A stretch of 64,000 bases of DNA from Hyaloperonospora brassicae (GCA_947650285.1 CANTFL010000810.1:62001-126000); one strand, 5' to 3'; positions 11,230 through 23,406 are shown, numbered from the stretch's first letter. Made by a program: numbers and translations. The notes: generated from the letters alone by a model not told the origin.

Positions 11230-14200
11230 GGTACGTGAAATGATTGCCAACAAAGTTATACAAGCTGCCAGTAGTATTGTAGTTCCGTGTATGTGATGAC
11301 CGTTTACGGTGTGCGTAGGCTCCAGAGGAAGATGACCCTGATCCCCATGTATCGTAGACGGTTGTCCATACATGCCAAGCGTTGCAACGCTCGCGCAGAC
11401 GTCTTACCTAAGACAATAAACCGTCAACCGCGTGATGAAGATCTTATGGGACGCCTTTGGCGTGTCCTTCTCCACCTATAACTGATTGATGAAAATCATT
11501 AATCGCCATTTTTATGAGGAGAAACTCCTCAAGCGACGTCGTCTTAGTTGCCACAACCAATAATTGGTGAGATGGCATGACTACCTTGGGTATGAGACCT
11601 CGAGGGAATCGAGATCTCGTTGCCGCGATACATCCCCTACACCGTTGACATCAGTAAACGCTGCGTGTAGGGTCCACCTGCGGCCCGAAGCGCTTCACAC
11701 TATGATTGATGGATATAGATGGGCTCATTGGTATACCATAACTAGTATCCGCGGGTGTTTATACTCAAAGCACTTGGATGTGATTAAGCGTGTATGGATC
11801 CAAAGTTGGGAATGGTATACCGTACGGTACAGAACTTCGACATTTATCCATACAAAGCCATCGCGGAGTTTTGTTATAAACGAATATCGTACCAAATTGC
11901 CGCTATCCCAAAGAGCCTCCATGCTGTGCAGTCGCAACAATTGCTGCACACATCGGGTGAGTAAGTTTTATCGTAGATGTCCGTTTTCTCCCGGGTATGA
12001 GATGATGGGAACGGTCCTCAAAAAGGATACAGATGCATCACCTGCCTGACAATTCAGCCTGAGTAGGTATCGATCAATCGATACGACACGTGGTGTCGAT
12101 AGCGCTCGCATGGATCATAGCGGAGCTACTTTCTCGGAGTGCAGCTACATATCTAGGCATTGTTGCCTTACGCTCAGTAACCCAGTATGACGATGACTAG
12201 TCTGCGACTTGTCGCATCCTGCCATCAATACTAGGTGGCTGGAAGACATATCCTTGTCTAGCCTGAAATCGCCATGATGTTATACCACGAATGAGCCCTC
12301 TCGTCTACCCAGACATCGTGCATCTGATGCTCGTCGAGCGTATTTGTGATGATGTTCAGCTCGTAGCCTTGATTATTATCTAGCGCTGTTAGCGCACCTG
12401 CGGCACCTCTTTCCGTGATCCAACTCGCTGCTTGAGCTTGTTCACTCCTCTGCATAGAGGTGCTTGGAGATGGATCCCATCACCCTAAACGTTGGTATCG
12501 CTCTCGTAGTCTACCCGGTCCTATTCGAGGATGCTTCGCACAGGGTATGTGACTCGTCGCCTGGTGGCGCCTTGCTAGCTTGGGAATACGAACACAACGG
12601 TAAGCATATCTGCTCTTTCACTGTCTATAGCATTTCTGTAACGAAGGAATGAGACGAGCCTTGACCCGTGATTCCGATAGTCTGGTGTAAGAAGGGAGGA
12701 ACGGGGGTACACTTTGGTGTAATACTTAAATATATCAGTGTTGAACAAAGCCCGTTTGCTGGGTGAAGAGGCGTTCTACAAATGATACGTAGCAGACGTT
12801 ACTCGATAGGGAGCGAAATGGTATGTACTCTGATGGAGTTTTATCCTTGTAATATCATCGAATAAACTGCAGTTTGCACTTTGATCTATAGAATACACGT
12901 GCCTTGTTAAAGCGTGTTTGACCGTACGATGGTGTAGGCCTTACCAAGGCGTTCACTCTTAAGCGCTATATGCGCTTAGCTCTCACTGATTCGACAAGTT
13001 ATCTCAACGACGCCTAGAAACTCTATGAGCTCGTCAAATTGTTGAGTCATCGTTCTCCGAACAAGTCGACTCTTTGAGTCATAGCTCTTTACACTTGTCG
13101 ACTCGGTAAGTCATCAGAGCTCCTCGGGCTTAGACCTTCCTCTGTCAAGGACTATTGTATCTCCTCAACAGACATCCGACGGATCACCGATCTCGAGCTG
13201 TCAACTGCAGTTCACCAGTCGTCATGCTCGCAAACTCACCAAACCGCTTTCGTTTGGTGTGTTTTTACGACGCCAGGAACATCTTGAGTATGTCACAGCA
13301 CCGCATGCAGCTACCTCTGCTTCAACACGTGATCTGAAATTGCGCTTCTTTGGCATCGCCGTATGCACGCGAGAGTGTATCGATTTGGCTGAATCGCATT
13401 ATCTCAGTGACAGGTTAGTGAGGTATATGGGCCTATGTTGTTTGTGTCCTGGACGGCTGGACTACTGCGAATTTCGCTGTGCATACAGATATAGTCGGCC
13501 TGCTCCACCTGGGTTGTTTTGATGTACATTGTCTCCATATCCTGGCTTCATGAGTATCTTTCGATGCGAAGTTTCCGGATAGGAAGTTGGCGCCGGCAAT
13601 AAAGGTCAGATTGACTACGGGTGCTACCAAGACGCTTTCCGATGCAAACACGCATGACACGGTCAGCAGGTATGGCCTTCATCCGCGTACGTTACAAACA
13701 GCAACCAAAGCGCCAACAAAACTACTGATCGTGGCCAAAGGTAAGGGCACTGTGCTTGTGTCCGTCGACGATACGTTGCACAAGAAATCGACCGAATCTC
13801 GCCGACTGTTCGACTGGGAGACGTTACATAGGCCGATTGGGAAGAAGCACCATTTGAGGGTCTTGTTCCTGCCGCTCATTAACGCACGATTAGTCGGGCC
13901 ATGTGACCGATTCTGCTGCATATGGACTGAGGAAACCGACCCACTAGTCATGATGGTCCATTTGTAGCTCTCTGTTCGAGATTATCTCGCGTTTACTTTG
14001 CAACACACGCTTCCGGCAATCGAACGAAAGATGGGGAGCGATGAAAGACAGTTGCAGTTGACAGTACTATACAGAGCGTGCAACAATGGCAATTGGATGC
14101 GTTATAGAAGTTCACCCATCACTACGGTGCAGTCAATGACACGTGTAAAAAACTTGAGAGGAATCCCGTTTCCCTCTCTCCGTATCCTCAAGACTTGAAA

Positions 14201-14799
14201 CGATAAACTCGCATCGTAGATTCAAAGCCCACGCTGCAAGGGCCAAGGAGCTGGTTGCTCGAACGCAACATGTTCCGTCACTTGTTTCTCGTCGTAAACC
14301 GTAGAAAAGAGCTCATGTTGAGCTAGCGGCAGCGAGCACTTTTGTCATTTGTGTCAGCTACGCGCTCGACCATTCGCGCAGTGACTTTGCTGAAAAGCTG
14401 CCGACATGCATGGGCAACTTTACCGCGCTTGTCGTGCCGTCATCAGCGGGCGTGCTGTGGAAAATGTGCCACACAAACGTTGTAAGTCGGTGGTAAGCCG
14501 AGCGAGCTGCGTAGTTGTGAATAAAAAAGATAGCAAGCTGCTAACATTAGTGCAGCTGCTGCCTGACTTGGTGACGAGGGATGTGTTGTTGTTGCTAGTC
14601 AAAGCGGGATCTTCCACATGGTGTCGCTGCCCAACCGCGTCACAATAACAACTTGCAGTCGTGTGTGACCAAATCGGGCTCATTTGTTAGCTCCTATGAC
14701 AGCAGCACACACCGTTGCACCGCGGTACCCGATCGTCCGGGACCGACACAAGTGTGTCTATCCACCACTGAGCCGTCACGTGCGCTGACAAGGCCCAAC
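11230..14799. other. Transition zone without intact gene
   Basis: Base composition rises from AT-rich to about even. The longest frames (11564-12049 and 13587-13967, both +) are not recognised. The second carries TTGATKTL followed by YGLHPRTL, which faintly recalls the DTGAT of a retroelement aspartic protease, but the catalytic Asp would be Thr, so it is not called. Confidence 0.5.
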
Positions 14800-15440
14800 T
14801 GCTCGCTTTGCTCGAATGACACGGATGAACACCTTGCTATCTGTTGCCGGTCAAAAACGGACCACCATCACCGGGTGCCGAGATCCTTTTTCCAACACGC
14901 GACAGGTATCGGATTCACCTCGTGAAACGCGCGGCATGTGAGGCGACCCGCTGGCTATCGGAGCTGTCACAATCGCGTGCATGTGTTGTGTCGAGGGCTG
15001 CGGCTCTCTCCTCTCTCGGAAACGAGCAGTCCGTAGTAGTAGTAGTAGTAGTAGCCCGTCAAATCCAGTCGACTACAGCGTGTAGTCGAGTACGACACTG
15101 TAAAGAGAACAAGAGGACGCAGGCATCGGTGCCACACGTTTTCCATTGACCACAGCGGTGTGTGTGTCACGAGATCAGGCGACGGGACTGCATCAAGTCA
15201 GTACATAAAGCCGCGTCCCATCGTGACAACCCGCGTGGCAGGTAATCATCAGTCGTGCGTCACGTGTGGCTGATTGGATGCACACGCGCCAATGTCCTGG
15301 CCCGAATCAAGTACAAGGCCAAGGCACGCTGCCGTGTCCGCATACACACCGACCAGCAGCACTATGCGCTGCACCACGCGAACAGAGCGAGAAAGTCGAC
15401 ACCCTTTCGCACATACATATCCGATGCGACAAAGCCCGCA
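14800..15440 (+). pseudogene. Possible non-LTR retrotransposon 3' relic (zf-RVT-like)
   Basis: One frame reads CSLCSNDTDEHLAICC (14800-14847) and another, at about 15365-15435, reads CAAPREQSEKVDTLSHIHI followed by RC. Both fit the Cys/His pattern CxxC...(D/E)T..H....C placed after the reverse transcriptase in many LINE-like elements. The surrounding frames are broken and no RT core is visible, so this is a weak call. Confidence 0.3.
15033..15054. repeat. (GTA)n microsatellite
   Basis: About seven consecutive GTA units lie in non-coding sequence upstream of the threonine dehydrogenase gene. Confidence 0.95.
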
Positions 15441-15489
15441 AGCACGTCCAGGTCGACGGTCCCCATACAGAGGACATCAACTTCCTTCC

Positions 15490-15530
15490 CCACACCCACA
15501 CCCACACCCACACCCACATACACACCCCAC
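15490..15530. repeat. (CACACC)n microsatellite
   Basis: About five near-perfect CACACC units occur about 500 bases upstream of the threonine dehydrogenase start. Confidence 0.95.
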
Positions 15531-15883
15531 ACAAGGCCTCACTCATAGCACCGTACGTCAAGAATTGACATAGATCCAGCCCTACCGAGGCGTCAACGGA
15601 CGGGTCCAGTGCGTTGTTACTCACTCTTGTACTTCAAGCTGCGCTTCACCCGCTCTACAAAGACCACGCGCCATGCGCGCGTCCCATCATCACCATCGAC
15701 TCGCTGCTCTTCGGAAGACCCCTCCCACACACTCACGTCGTCATGACCACTCAAACACACAATCGTGTCCCCCCCTGTCTCTGTCTCCCGAGCTCTCGAG
15801 CTGTCTGTCTGGTTGCCATCGTCTGCCTCTCCTCCGCTTTGCACCACTTTTCGACTCGCCACTGTGGACGAACATCCAACCAA

Positions 15884-15968
15884 ACCAAACCCAACCAAAG
15901 CAAAGGAAACCAATCCAACCCAACCCAACCCAACCCAAACCAATCCAACCCAACCAAACCAAAGGAAA
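15884..15968. repeat. CCAAC/CCAAAC repeat tract before the dehydrogenase gene
   Basis: A run of CCAAC, CCAAAC and AAAGGAAACCAATC units lies 70-160 bases before the start codon at 16040; AAAGGAAACCAATC occurs twice. It is open on both strands, so it inflates open frames there. It is most likely in the promoter or 5' leader and may affect expression, which is an inference. Confidence 0.85.
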
Positions 15969-16039
15969 CCAATCAGGGACCCCACCGGTACCCCTTCACT
16001 TTCTCGCTCGTTCTCTCTCTCTCTCTCTGTCTTTGCATC

Positions 16040-17053
16040 ATGCGTGCAGCTGCTGCCCGTGCCTTCTCGCAGTCCACTCGGCCCCGTCGTCGCATCCTCG
16101 TGACGGGGGGCACGGGTCAAATCGGCATGGAGCTCGTGCCGTTCTTGCGAGAGGTGTTTGGCCCCGACACGGTCGTGAACTCCGACATCAAAGCGCCGCT
16201 CGGGGCCCGCGACGATCCGCGCTTTGCCTACTGCGACGTCCAGGACGCAACGTCCATGGCCCGCGTCATTGCCGAACAGGGCGTGGACACGATCGTGCAC
16301 ATGGCGTCGCTGCTGTCGGCCGTGGGCGAGACGAACCCGGCGCTGGCGCTGGCCGTCAACACGCGCGGGATCCAGAACGTGCTCGAGCTCGCCAAGCTGC
16401 ACCAGCTGCAGGTCTTTGCGCCGTCGACGATCGCTGTGTTTGGGCCGTCGACGCCGCAAGACGAGACGCCGGACGTGACTATCATGCGGCCCACGACCAT
16501 GTACGGCCTCACAAAAGTCCACTTGGAGCTCCTGGGCGAGTACTACTACCACAAGTTCCAAGTCGACTTCCGCTCGGTGCGGTACCCGGGCATCATCTCG
16601 TCGGAAGCCATGCCCGGGGGCGGCACGACGGACTACGCCGTCGAGATCTTCTACCACGCGCTCCAGCACGGCAAGTACACGTGTTTCCTCGCGCCCGAGA
16701 CCAAGTTGCCCATGATGTACATGCCCGACTGCCTCAAAGCGACGGTCGGGCTCTTGGACGCCCCGAACGAGTGTCTGGGGCAACGGACGTACAACATTAC
16801 AGCGCTGTCGTTCACACCGGCGGAGCTCGTGGCGTCGATCCAACGGGTGCTGCCGACCTTCGAGTGCACGTACGCGCCCGACTTTCGCCAGCAGATTGCC
16901 CAGACGTGGCCCAAATCGCTCGACGACAGTCGCGCGCGCGTGGACTGGCAGTGGCAGCACGACTTTGAGCTCGATGCAATGGTCGAAGATATGCTCGTGA
17001 AGCTCGACGCGAAGCTGTCGAAACGGGAAGGAGACGTCGAGGAGATGGTGTGA
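16040..17053 (+). CDS. TDH: L-threonine 3-dehydrogenase, short-chain (SDR) type
   Basis: This 337-aa protein oxidises L-threonine to 2-amino-3-ketobutyrate with NAD+, the first step of threonine conversion to glycine and acetyl-CoA, normally in mitochondria. It is an extended SDR/NAD-dependent epimerase-fold enzyme: the Rossmann motif GGTGQIG is at residues 23-29, the acidic residue binding the NAD ribose is in VNSDIKAPLG (about 49), and the catalytic YxxxK is Y155/K159 in MYGLTKVHLE, with the upstream Ser/Thr in APSTIAVFGP. The family-typical MPGGGTTDYAVEIFYHAL block for substrate binding is present. The Arg/Ala/Ser-rich first 18 residues look like a mitochondrial targeting peptide. The ATG at 16040 was chosen because the open frame further upstream is CCAAC-repeat translation without a good start. 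There is no intron. It converges on Arp3, with stops 518 bases apart. Confidence 0.93.
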   Translation: MRAAAARAFSQSTRPRRRILVTGGTGQIGMELVPFLREVFGPDTVVNSDIKAPLGARDDPRFAYCDVQDATSMARVIAEQGVDTIVHMASLLSAVGETNPALALAVNTRGIQNVLELAKLHQLQVFAPSTIAVFGPSTPQDETPDVTIMRPTTMYGLTKVHLELLGEYYYHKFQVDFRSVRYPGIISSEAMPGGGTTDYAVEIFYHALQHGKYTCFLAPETKLPMMYMPDCLKATVGLLDAPNECLGQRTYNITALSFTPAELVASIQRVLPTFECTYAPDFRQQIAQTWPKSLDDSRARVDWQWQHDFELDAMVEDMLVKLDAKLSKREGDVEEMV

Positions 17054-17571
17054 GGCGAAAACGGTGTGGACGGTGACGTTGGGCAGTGGGAAGGACGTGG
17101 ACAGCGGTTGGTGCATGAAGGGATACGGTGCTACAAGGACTATAGACTGAAGGCGAGTGCATTGGATGGCGATCGCGTCGTGGTCGATGGTCTGCATGAA
17201 GATATGTATAGTGAGTGAGGTCGCAAATGGGTTTTGTGGAATCGATCCATGGGATGGGTAGCAGCGGCGTGAAGAGGGCACGAGGACAGAGCAGCTCGCA
17301 ACAAGGCGCACTCACGACCAGCAGCCTGCGTCCAGTCGTCAACAGGTCAGATTGACTGACTGATAGATAGTACAATCGATTGAACGTACGTCGTGTATTT
17401 CGTTCTTGCTCTGAGCTTCTTCTTCGTCTCTTCGCGGTCGGCGCTGGTCGACGTCTTGTGCATACACTCGTCCAGGACGACAGACAACAGACCACGTGCT
17501 CGTCTCGCTCTCAATCTCTCAATCTCTCTCGGTCTCTCTGCTTCGGCACCAACGATCGGCCAGTGCTGCAG
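17054..17571. other. Convergent intergenic region TDH/ARP3
   Basis: The 3' flanks of two convergent genes meet here. A CT-rich run (about 17500-17540) lies beside the Arp3 stop. No other gene is seen; minus-strand frames here are extensions of anti-TDH frames. Confidence 0.7.
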
Positions 17572-18964
17572 TCACATGGTGACGTTGAACACGGGATTGT
17601 GGCGGGCAATCCGCGGCCCCTCTTCGTCGTACTGGGCCTTCGTGTGGCAAACGCGGTAAAAGTCCGGCGTCGACGCGACCATACTGCCGCCAAACCACAC
17701 GGCAAAGCGCTGCATGCGGTGCGACAGCACATTCACCTCGAGCGCTTCGGCATGCGCTTGCTGGAACTTGGAGTGCATCGCGAGATTCGCTGCTTGGCGG
17801 TCGTCCGCGAGCCGCTTGATGTCGCGCTGGAGCCGACGGCCAAAGTCCTTGAACATAGTGCTCCCGCCCGACAGGACAATGTTCTTGTACAGGCCACGCC
17901 GCGTGTCAATCGGACACTTTAAGATCGCTTCGTCCACGACGTTGGGCAACGGCGTCGTAAAGTCCGTCGAAAAGATCTCGGGGTTGAAAAAGATCTCGGG
18001 CGCCAAGAACCGCTCGTAGCCCACGTCGATCGTCCACGGCTGCTTCGTCCGCGGGTGCAAGTCCGAGTACGGCAGGAAAAACTTGTCGGGCTTGGCGTCG
18101 TACTTTTTAAACTCCTTGACCAGGTCCGAGCACACGTAGCTGTGCGCTTCTTTCACGCGCTTGGCCACCTCGAGCGAGTCTTCGGGCGGCACGGGCTCGC
18201 CCCGGTCGCGCAGCATCTTTTGGATAAAGTGCGTCACGTCGCGTCCTGCCAGCGGAATGTGCCGAATGCAGCTGCCAATGACGTAGCCTTCGGCCACGGG
18301 AATGACGTGCGTCACGCCGTCGCCCGAGTCAATGACTGTGCCCGTGAGCGACCGCTGACTCGGGTCTTTGATCTTGGGCCACGACGCGTAGAGCGCCAGC
18401 ACGGCCTGCACAGCAATGTACAGGCCCGGGACATTAAACGTCTCAAACATGATCTCGGCCGTCGCTTCTCGGTGCTCGGGCGGGTTCAACGGCGGCTCCG
18501 TCAACAGCATATAGTGCTCCTCGGGCTCGCACCGCATGTGCTGGAACAGACAGCGCTGCCAGAGCTTCTCCATGTTGTCCCAGTTGTGGATAATGCCTTG
18601 GGCAATGGGGTAGTTCACCTGGTGCGTCGACGCGTGCGCCAGCGCGTCGTGGCCAATGAAAAAGTCGAGATCGTCAATGCCCTGGCGACTGCGCACGGCG
18701 CTCGAGTCGGGGCCGCTCACGGCGATCGTGGACGGGATAATGTAACTCGGCTCGGCGTTGCCGGCGTAACCCATTTTCGTGTACCTGTTACGCAGGGGGT
18801 ATCAAGTTAGAGAGGTCAGCAACCGACCGACAGATTGATAAGGGACGATGGGGTTTAACCACTTGGGGAAGACACGTGGACGCCGAGGTGGGAAGAGAGA
18901 GAGAGGGGGGAGCGACGTACCCAGTGCCATTGTCGATGACGACTGTGGGTTTGTACGATGCCAT
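17572..18964 (-). CDS. ARP3: Actin-related protein 3 (Arp2/3 complex)
   Basis: Arp3 is one of two actin-like subunits of the seven-protein Arp2/3 complex that nucleates branched actin filaments. Two exons, 18964-18921 and 18784-17572, are joined across a 136-base GT-AG intron (18920-18785) and give 418 aa, the usual Arp3 length. Exon 1 encodes the first residues, including phosphate-1 motif DNGTG; the intron splits the Gly codon 15 (GG|G) and exon 2 continues [18 protein letters not shown]. Phosphate-2 motif [12 protein letters not shown] and the adenosine motif [11 protein letters not shown] are visible. Arp3 rather than actin is shown by [41 protein letters not shown] and the Ala/Gln-rich insert before the C-terminal VWFGGSM block. 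Reading exon 2 alone would start falsely at an internal Met (18774) and lose the first 18 residues. Confidence 0.95.
18785..18920 (-). other. Arp3 intron 1 (136 bases)
   Basis: The donor is GTACGT and the acceptor GTAACAG on the minus strand; a pyrimidine-rich CTCCCCCCTCTCTCTC run follows the donor. The phase is 2, inside the Gly of the phosphate-binding DNGTG. Splicing restores the canonical Arp3 N-terminus exactly. Confidence 0.92.
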
Positions 18965-21556
18965 TGGTGTGTGCGTGGGGAAGAGGTGCCGACGGTCGCG
19001 CAGAGCTCGTCGCGTGTTGGGATTCGGGGGCTGTCTCTCTTGATAATCGTCCGCGGGATCACTTCGTTGCAGACAAAACGACCGACGGGGAAATAGGGCA
19101 CGGATTGGAAATAGAGGAGTCGCGGGCCGATAGGGATAGATGTAGCGATCGTTTGTGAGGACTGGTTTTGCAGGTCGTATTCGGTTCGAATTGAGGGGAT
19201 GGGGAGCAATGCAGGAAAAATACGCCGGGAACCTCTTACAATGCATAGGACCGACCCGATCGATGTGATGTGATGCGTCTGACTCGAAGTCGAGATCGAG
19301 TCGCACGTGGCTGAGGATCGATTACTCGGATGGTCATGGCAGCCGTTGCTATTGTGTTAACGTTCGTTGTGAGTTCGGACCGCAAAGGATAGCAGGTCCA
19401 AACTAGCTATTGTGTTGATAAGCAGCTGAACTGAGAGGATACGGCAGATGATGGACGGGTTTGGCAGACGACTGACGAAGGCGTGATACAAAAAGTAGCA
19501 CAAAAGACGACTTATCTCGCTGTCAGGCTTTTTCGACTTGTACGGCAGCGTCGCTCACACACAGCCTGGCGAAGTAAAAAAGCTCTTATTTCATTTGCTT
19601 TTCACCGAGTACGTTTTATGCATATTCTTGGCGTGAGCGGTATGCTAGAAATATCGGTATTCTACTCGGTGCTCACAGGTGCGTACTTAAGCAGGGTTTT
19701 TCGTACATCACATGAAAACGTCACGTACACTCTGCAATCGCCACTGAAACAGAGTTCAGCCATTGTTTCGCTACCCCTATCATCGTCATGCGCACATTCC
19801 GGCTCGCTTGCTGTTACAATCTGAGGTCGTGTGCCTATGACTCGTGCAGCTACGAGACTTCGGTCGAAAAACTGTCTTCTTCCTTGGTCGTTTATGTATC
19901 AAATGGCGCTCGTGACAGCCAAGTGCTGCAATTGCGTTGCAAAGAGCTCTGTGACATCTATCCTACGTGGCGTCGGCGTACCTGAGGCTGCAAAGGTACC
20001 TCTTGTGCCTAACTTATCGCTCATCCATGCTGGCATAGACAAGATGATGCAGACATCCCAACAGCCACTAGGGTTATCTTGTTCGGCTATCATTGACGAA
20101 AGTTCGTGCTGAGCCAAACAAGTTCACTTCGTAGTAGCCTTATGATTTACTTCTTTTGCGCCGCAAATTGTACCTGTCTCTGGCATCTTGCTGACTCAAG
20201 CGAGAGGGAATATTGATGTTGCTGACATCACCTTGTTGGAGCATGTAGGTATCGTGCAACCTTTCGGTACGGTGGGTATGACAATGGAAGACATGTTCAG
20301 TCTACGAAGCGACGGTGCGACCACTTGACGCGGGCTGCATTGCGCGTTTACTACAAGTTCGATACTTACTGCGAGAATTTGCCGACTCGATTGAGGTACT
20401 CTTGTCTTGCACACTACTATTTTCCGACCATCCATTTTGCGACAAGGACTAACGCACGACACAAAGCTGCGGACGTACAAAAGCAGCTCATTGTATCAGC
20501 ATGTAGCAGCAGCCATCGATCTCACTTACAGCCGCTCGCTGGACTACTCGCCATGGCGGTCAGATTGGTGCACAAGTGTCTCCTCTTTTGTGCCGCAAGA
20601 TCGTTATGGGTGACCAGAGACGGCTTTGCATGGAAGACCGTATCGGTCGACGGGTGGCCTTTCGAGCATAAAGTGTTTACACGCGTCATCTTGCACCGTT
20701 GTTGCTGAACGTGACACGGCGACAACGTGCAACACGCATAGAGTCATGACATTGTCACTGTGAATGACACACAAGTCTGGCTGGAAAGCTTTTGTATCAC
20801 GTGAAGGTTATTGCGGACAGCGGTCGATCTGCCAACCAGCAGCCTCACGGATGCGCTCCTATTTAGTAAACGTTATGGACGTTCCCAAGAATGTCGCTGC
20901 CTCGAAAGCAGGACTTGCAGTTCTGCAGATAGACTTGACAGCGTCCCAAAAGTGTCCATGGGGCCAAATGGTCCGTGCAAAGAAAGCGCTAGCGATGTCG
21001 CTACGGCTCAATCGTTGGCTCCCGACGTTGTTCATTCGAATGAAAAGGTGTGGGTGGGCCATTTCCGAGCCCTTTGACGCCACGCCATCGGGACTGTTTC
21101 TACGCACGTATGCTGTGGACCGACGAGCACCAGCTCCTCGTGCAGTCAGTCAGGTGGGCGGAATCACTCTTTCGCGCCAAAGCGCTAGTCGGCGCGTAGC
21201 TGCACGATCTTGTGCCTGCACTTGCTGGTCGCTTGCTCGACAGTAGTAGTACGCGCTGTCCCGTTTGTCAAAAAGGCGCCACGATTGGCAACTCCCTGTC
21301 CAATTCTTTGCATGGATTGGTGGATTGCACGACGGCAAAAGTTCAGCGGATACCGTCTCCAAGTACCGCCGATCTGGTGCAAGCGGAACGACCCAACCCG
21401 CACTAAAAACAGTGGAACCTGTCCTTTCTGCATGCGGGCAGCAAACATGCTGACTCACAGCGCAGCCAGCTCACGGCAAGCGCTGTAACACCGGATCGAG
21501 CGGCTACGTCTGCGCGACATAATATGTGCCAGCAGCGATAGAGTGGTCTCCCACGA

Positions 21557-21674
21557 CAATCAGGTCCCTCGTAGCGCTGCAGGTACCAGCAGCGACTTCC
21601 TCGTTGTCAGGTCATGGCAATCAGGTCCCTCGTAGCGCTGCAGGTACGAGCAGCGACTTCCTCGTTGTCAGGTC
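21557..21674 (+). repeat. Two-unit direct repeat, 61-bp period
   Basis: The 57-base unit starting CAATCAGGTCCCTCG occurs at 21557-21613 and 21618-21674 with one mismatch (TACCAGC versus TACGAGC) and a 4-base spacer. The near identity means a recent duplication. It is non-coding as far as I can see. Confidence 0.92.
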
Positions 21675-22913
21675 GTTATAGTCTGGTGGTAGTAGTATTG
21701 CCACAACACCGCCATCGTGTGGCTGGCTCTGCACCTTCATCGACTTGTTTTGCCGCGTGGGCGCCCTAGCGAGCAGTGTTTACCACAACTTTACCACACA
21801 AAGTAGCTGGTGGCGTTGGCAGTGCCTGTGAAAACAGCCGCAGCCCGTTGAGCTAGCGATTGCCGACTGTATCGTAGCCCCTATACCGCGTTACCTCGTT
21901 CGTCCTCGAGGTCGTTTCGTGAGACTCCTACGTGTTTGTACTGGCGATGCGTGTGTTGCTGCGGCGTTCGACAAAGCGGTCCGTAAACATGGCAGCGTAT
22001 CATTCGCGCCTCATTGACCGTGATGCAATAGCCGGGCGCGGCCGAGCAGCACTGGCGCTCGCAATAAGTGTCACTCCAATGGCTGTCTGTCCCCATCCTT
22101 TCGGCAATGCGATTCAGGAGGTAGAGTATGACAAGCCGATGATCCCCTGGCCCTCCCCCTCCCCCACCTTTCTCCTCCAATCAATTCTCTTTTTGTGTAC
22201 GGCTATGATTGCAGCAATCGAGCATGTACTTGTATTGCAAACGAATACAGCGAAGCAGTACGAAGAAAAGGGCTATTCCCGCTTCCCCTGACCGCAATAA
22301 AATAAAAACGCCGCCTTCCACGCTTTCAGCGCGCGCGGCAACTCAACTCGAGCAGCAAGTCGCGAGTTGCAGAAGACGCAATCCAGCGAGCCAGCGAGCC
22401 AACCGACCAGCCGACGAGCCAGCCGTCCGCGTCTGCGCCCACGTGAGACGCTGCTCGCTAGCGTCTGCCAATTTCCCGGTACGATACAGCAGAAGCCTGG
22501 TATTTGCCTCCCCCTCGCTCTCGCTGCGTGGACTTGCATGGCCAAACCAGCTGGAGCGAGAGCTGGTTTTTTCTTGCGTTGCACGAGTGATTAACAAGTC
22601 TCCAAGTGACCTTCACTCTTGTGTCGCCACGTCTTTGTCTCTGACTCGCATAGCTACACGCTGCGTGCCGACTCGACAGGTTTGATTTCCGCAGTCTTTG
22701 GAGCGGTCAGAGAGCAGCGAAAGGGAAACGGCAACTTTGGGCGCAGGGAAACGAGGTACTTTTGACGTTGATTTGACCCGACGCTGGCGTGACGCAGAGG
22801 GCAACGTTGTCTGGTGCATAAAACCCAATGCATCTTCTTATTACGCTTCTGACAGCAGTATCTGTGTTGCATCTGTAGATTCCCTCATCTGCTGTGCCAG
22901 AACGCACGACAAG

Positions 22914-22930
22914 CACACACACACACACAC
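22914..22930. repeat. (CA)n microsatellite
   Basis: About eight CA units in non-coding DNA about 480 bases before the Myb-like gene. Confidence 0.9.
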
Positions 22931-23406
22931 GCCCGTCTGGCTTGCTTGCTGTCTATAAATAGCAACAGCGTGTTGCACGGTTGTCGCGTCGTCGAACCCT
23001 ATTGCGCGACTTAAGATTAGCTTGCGGGCGACGAGTGTATATTTAGCTCCAGCTGGTCGTGTGCGAAGCGGCAGAGAGGGAGAGGGGGGACCAAGAGGGA
23101 GAGAGCGAGAGAGTCACAATTAGACTCGTGTCTCGACGCTGGCTGGTGCTCGTGATCGACGAGTAGGGGAATTTGCCAGTGTATAGGTGTTGAAAGTGGC
23201 ATTCTTCGAGCAGACAGACAAGCGACAAGTGCAGCAGTGGGAGGTGGGGTTGGACGTGCTTGACATTGTGCATATGCCGCAACGTAGGATGTGCACTGAC
23301 CTCTTTGTTTCCTTTTCGTGCAGATAGCGCGCGTGTCGATCTCGTGTCTGATATATTTTTGTTGCAGACGCCAGTTCTTCCTGTTCTACTGTACTGTCTC
23401 GGCACG

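Larger units (their letters stand above)
18965..23406. other. Intergenic region without convincing gene
   Basis: The upstream side of Arp3 (18965 to about 19260) is the likely promoter. Beyond it the frames are short and broken. Around 21060-21480 two different frames carry Cys pairs (CPVCQKGA and CPFCMRAA followed by LTH) that may be traces of a retroelement zinc finger, but no family can be assigned. Just before the Myb gene there are pyrimidine tracts ending in CAG (about 23300-23323 and 23355-23370) that could be 5'-UTR intron acceptors. Confidence 0.45.

Noticed and set aside
13587..13967. Retropepsin-like frame (TTGATKTL)
   Set aside because: The catalytic Asp position is Thr and no flanking retroelement domains are visible; similarity could be chance.
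15617..17311. 564-codon open frame on the minus strand opposite threonine dehydrogenase
   Set aside because: It is the GC-rich antisense shadow of the dehydrogenase extended through the CCAAC repeat (giving GWVGLVWVGL repeats); no domain is present.
18055..18810. 251-codon plus-strand frame opposite Arp3
   Set aside because: Antisense shadow of a confidently assigned gene; it has no recognisable domain and is His/Arg-rich as such shadows are.
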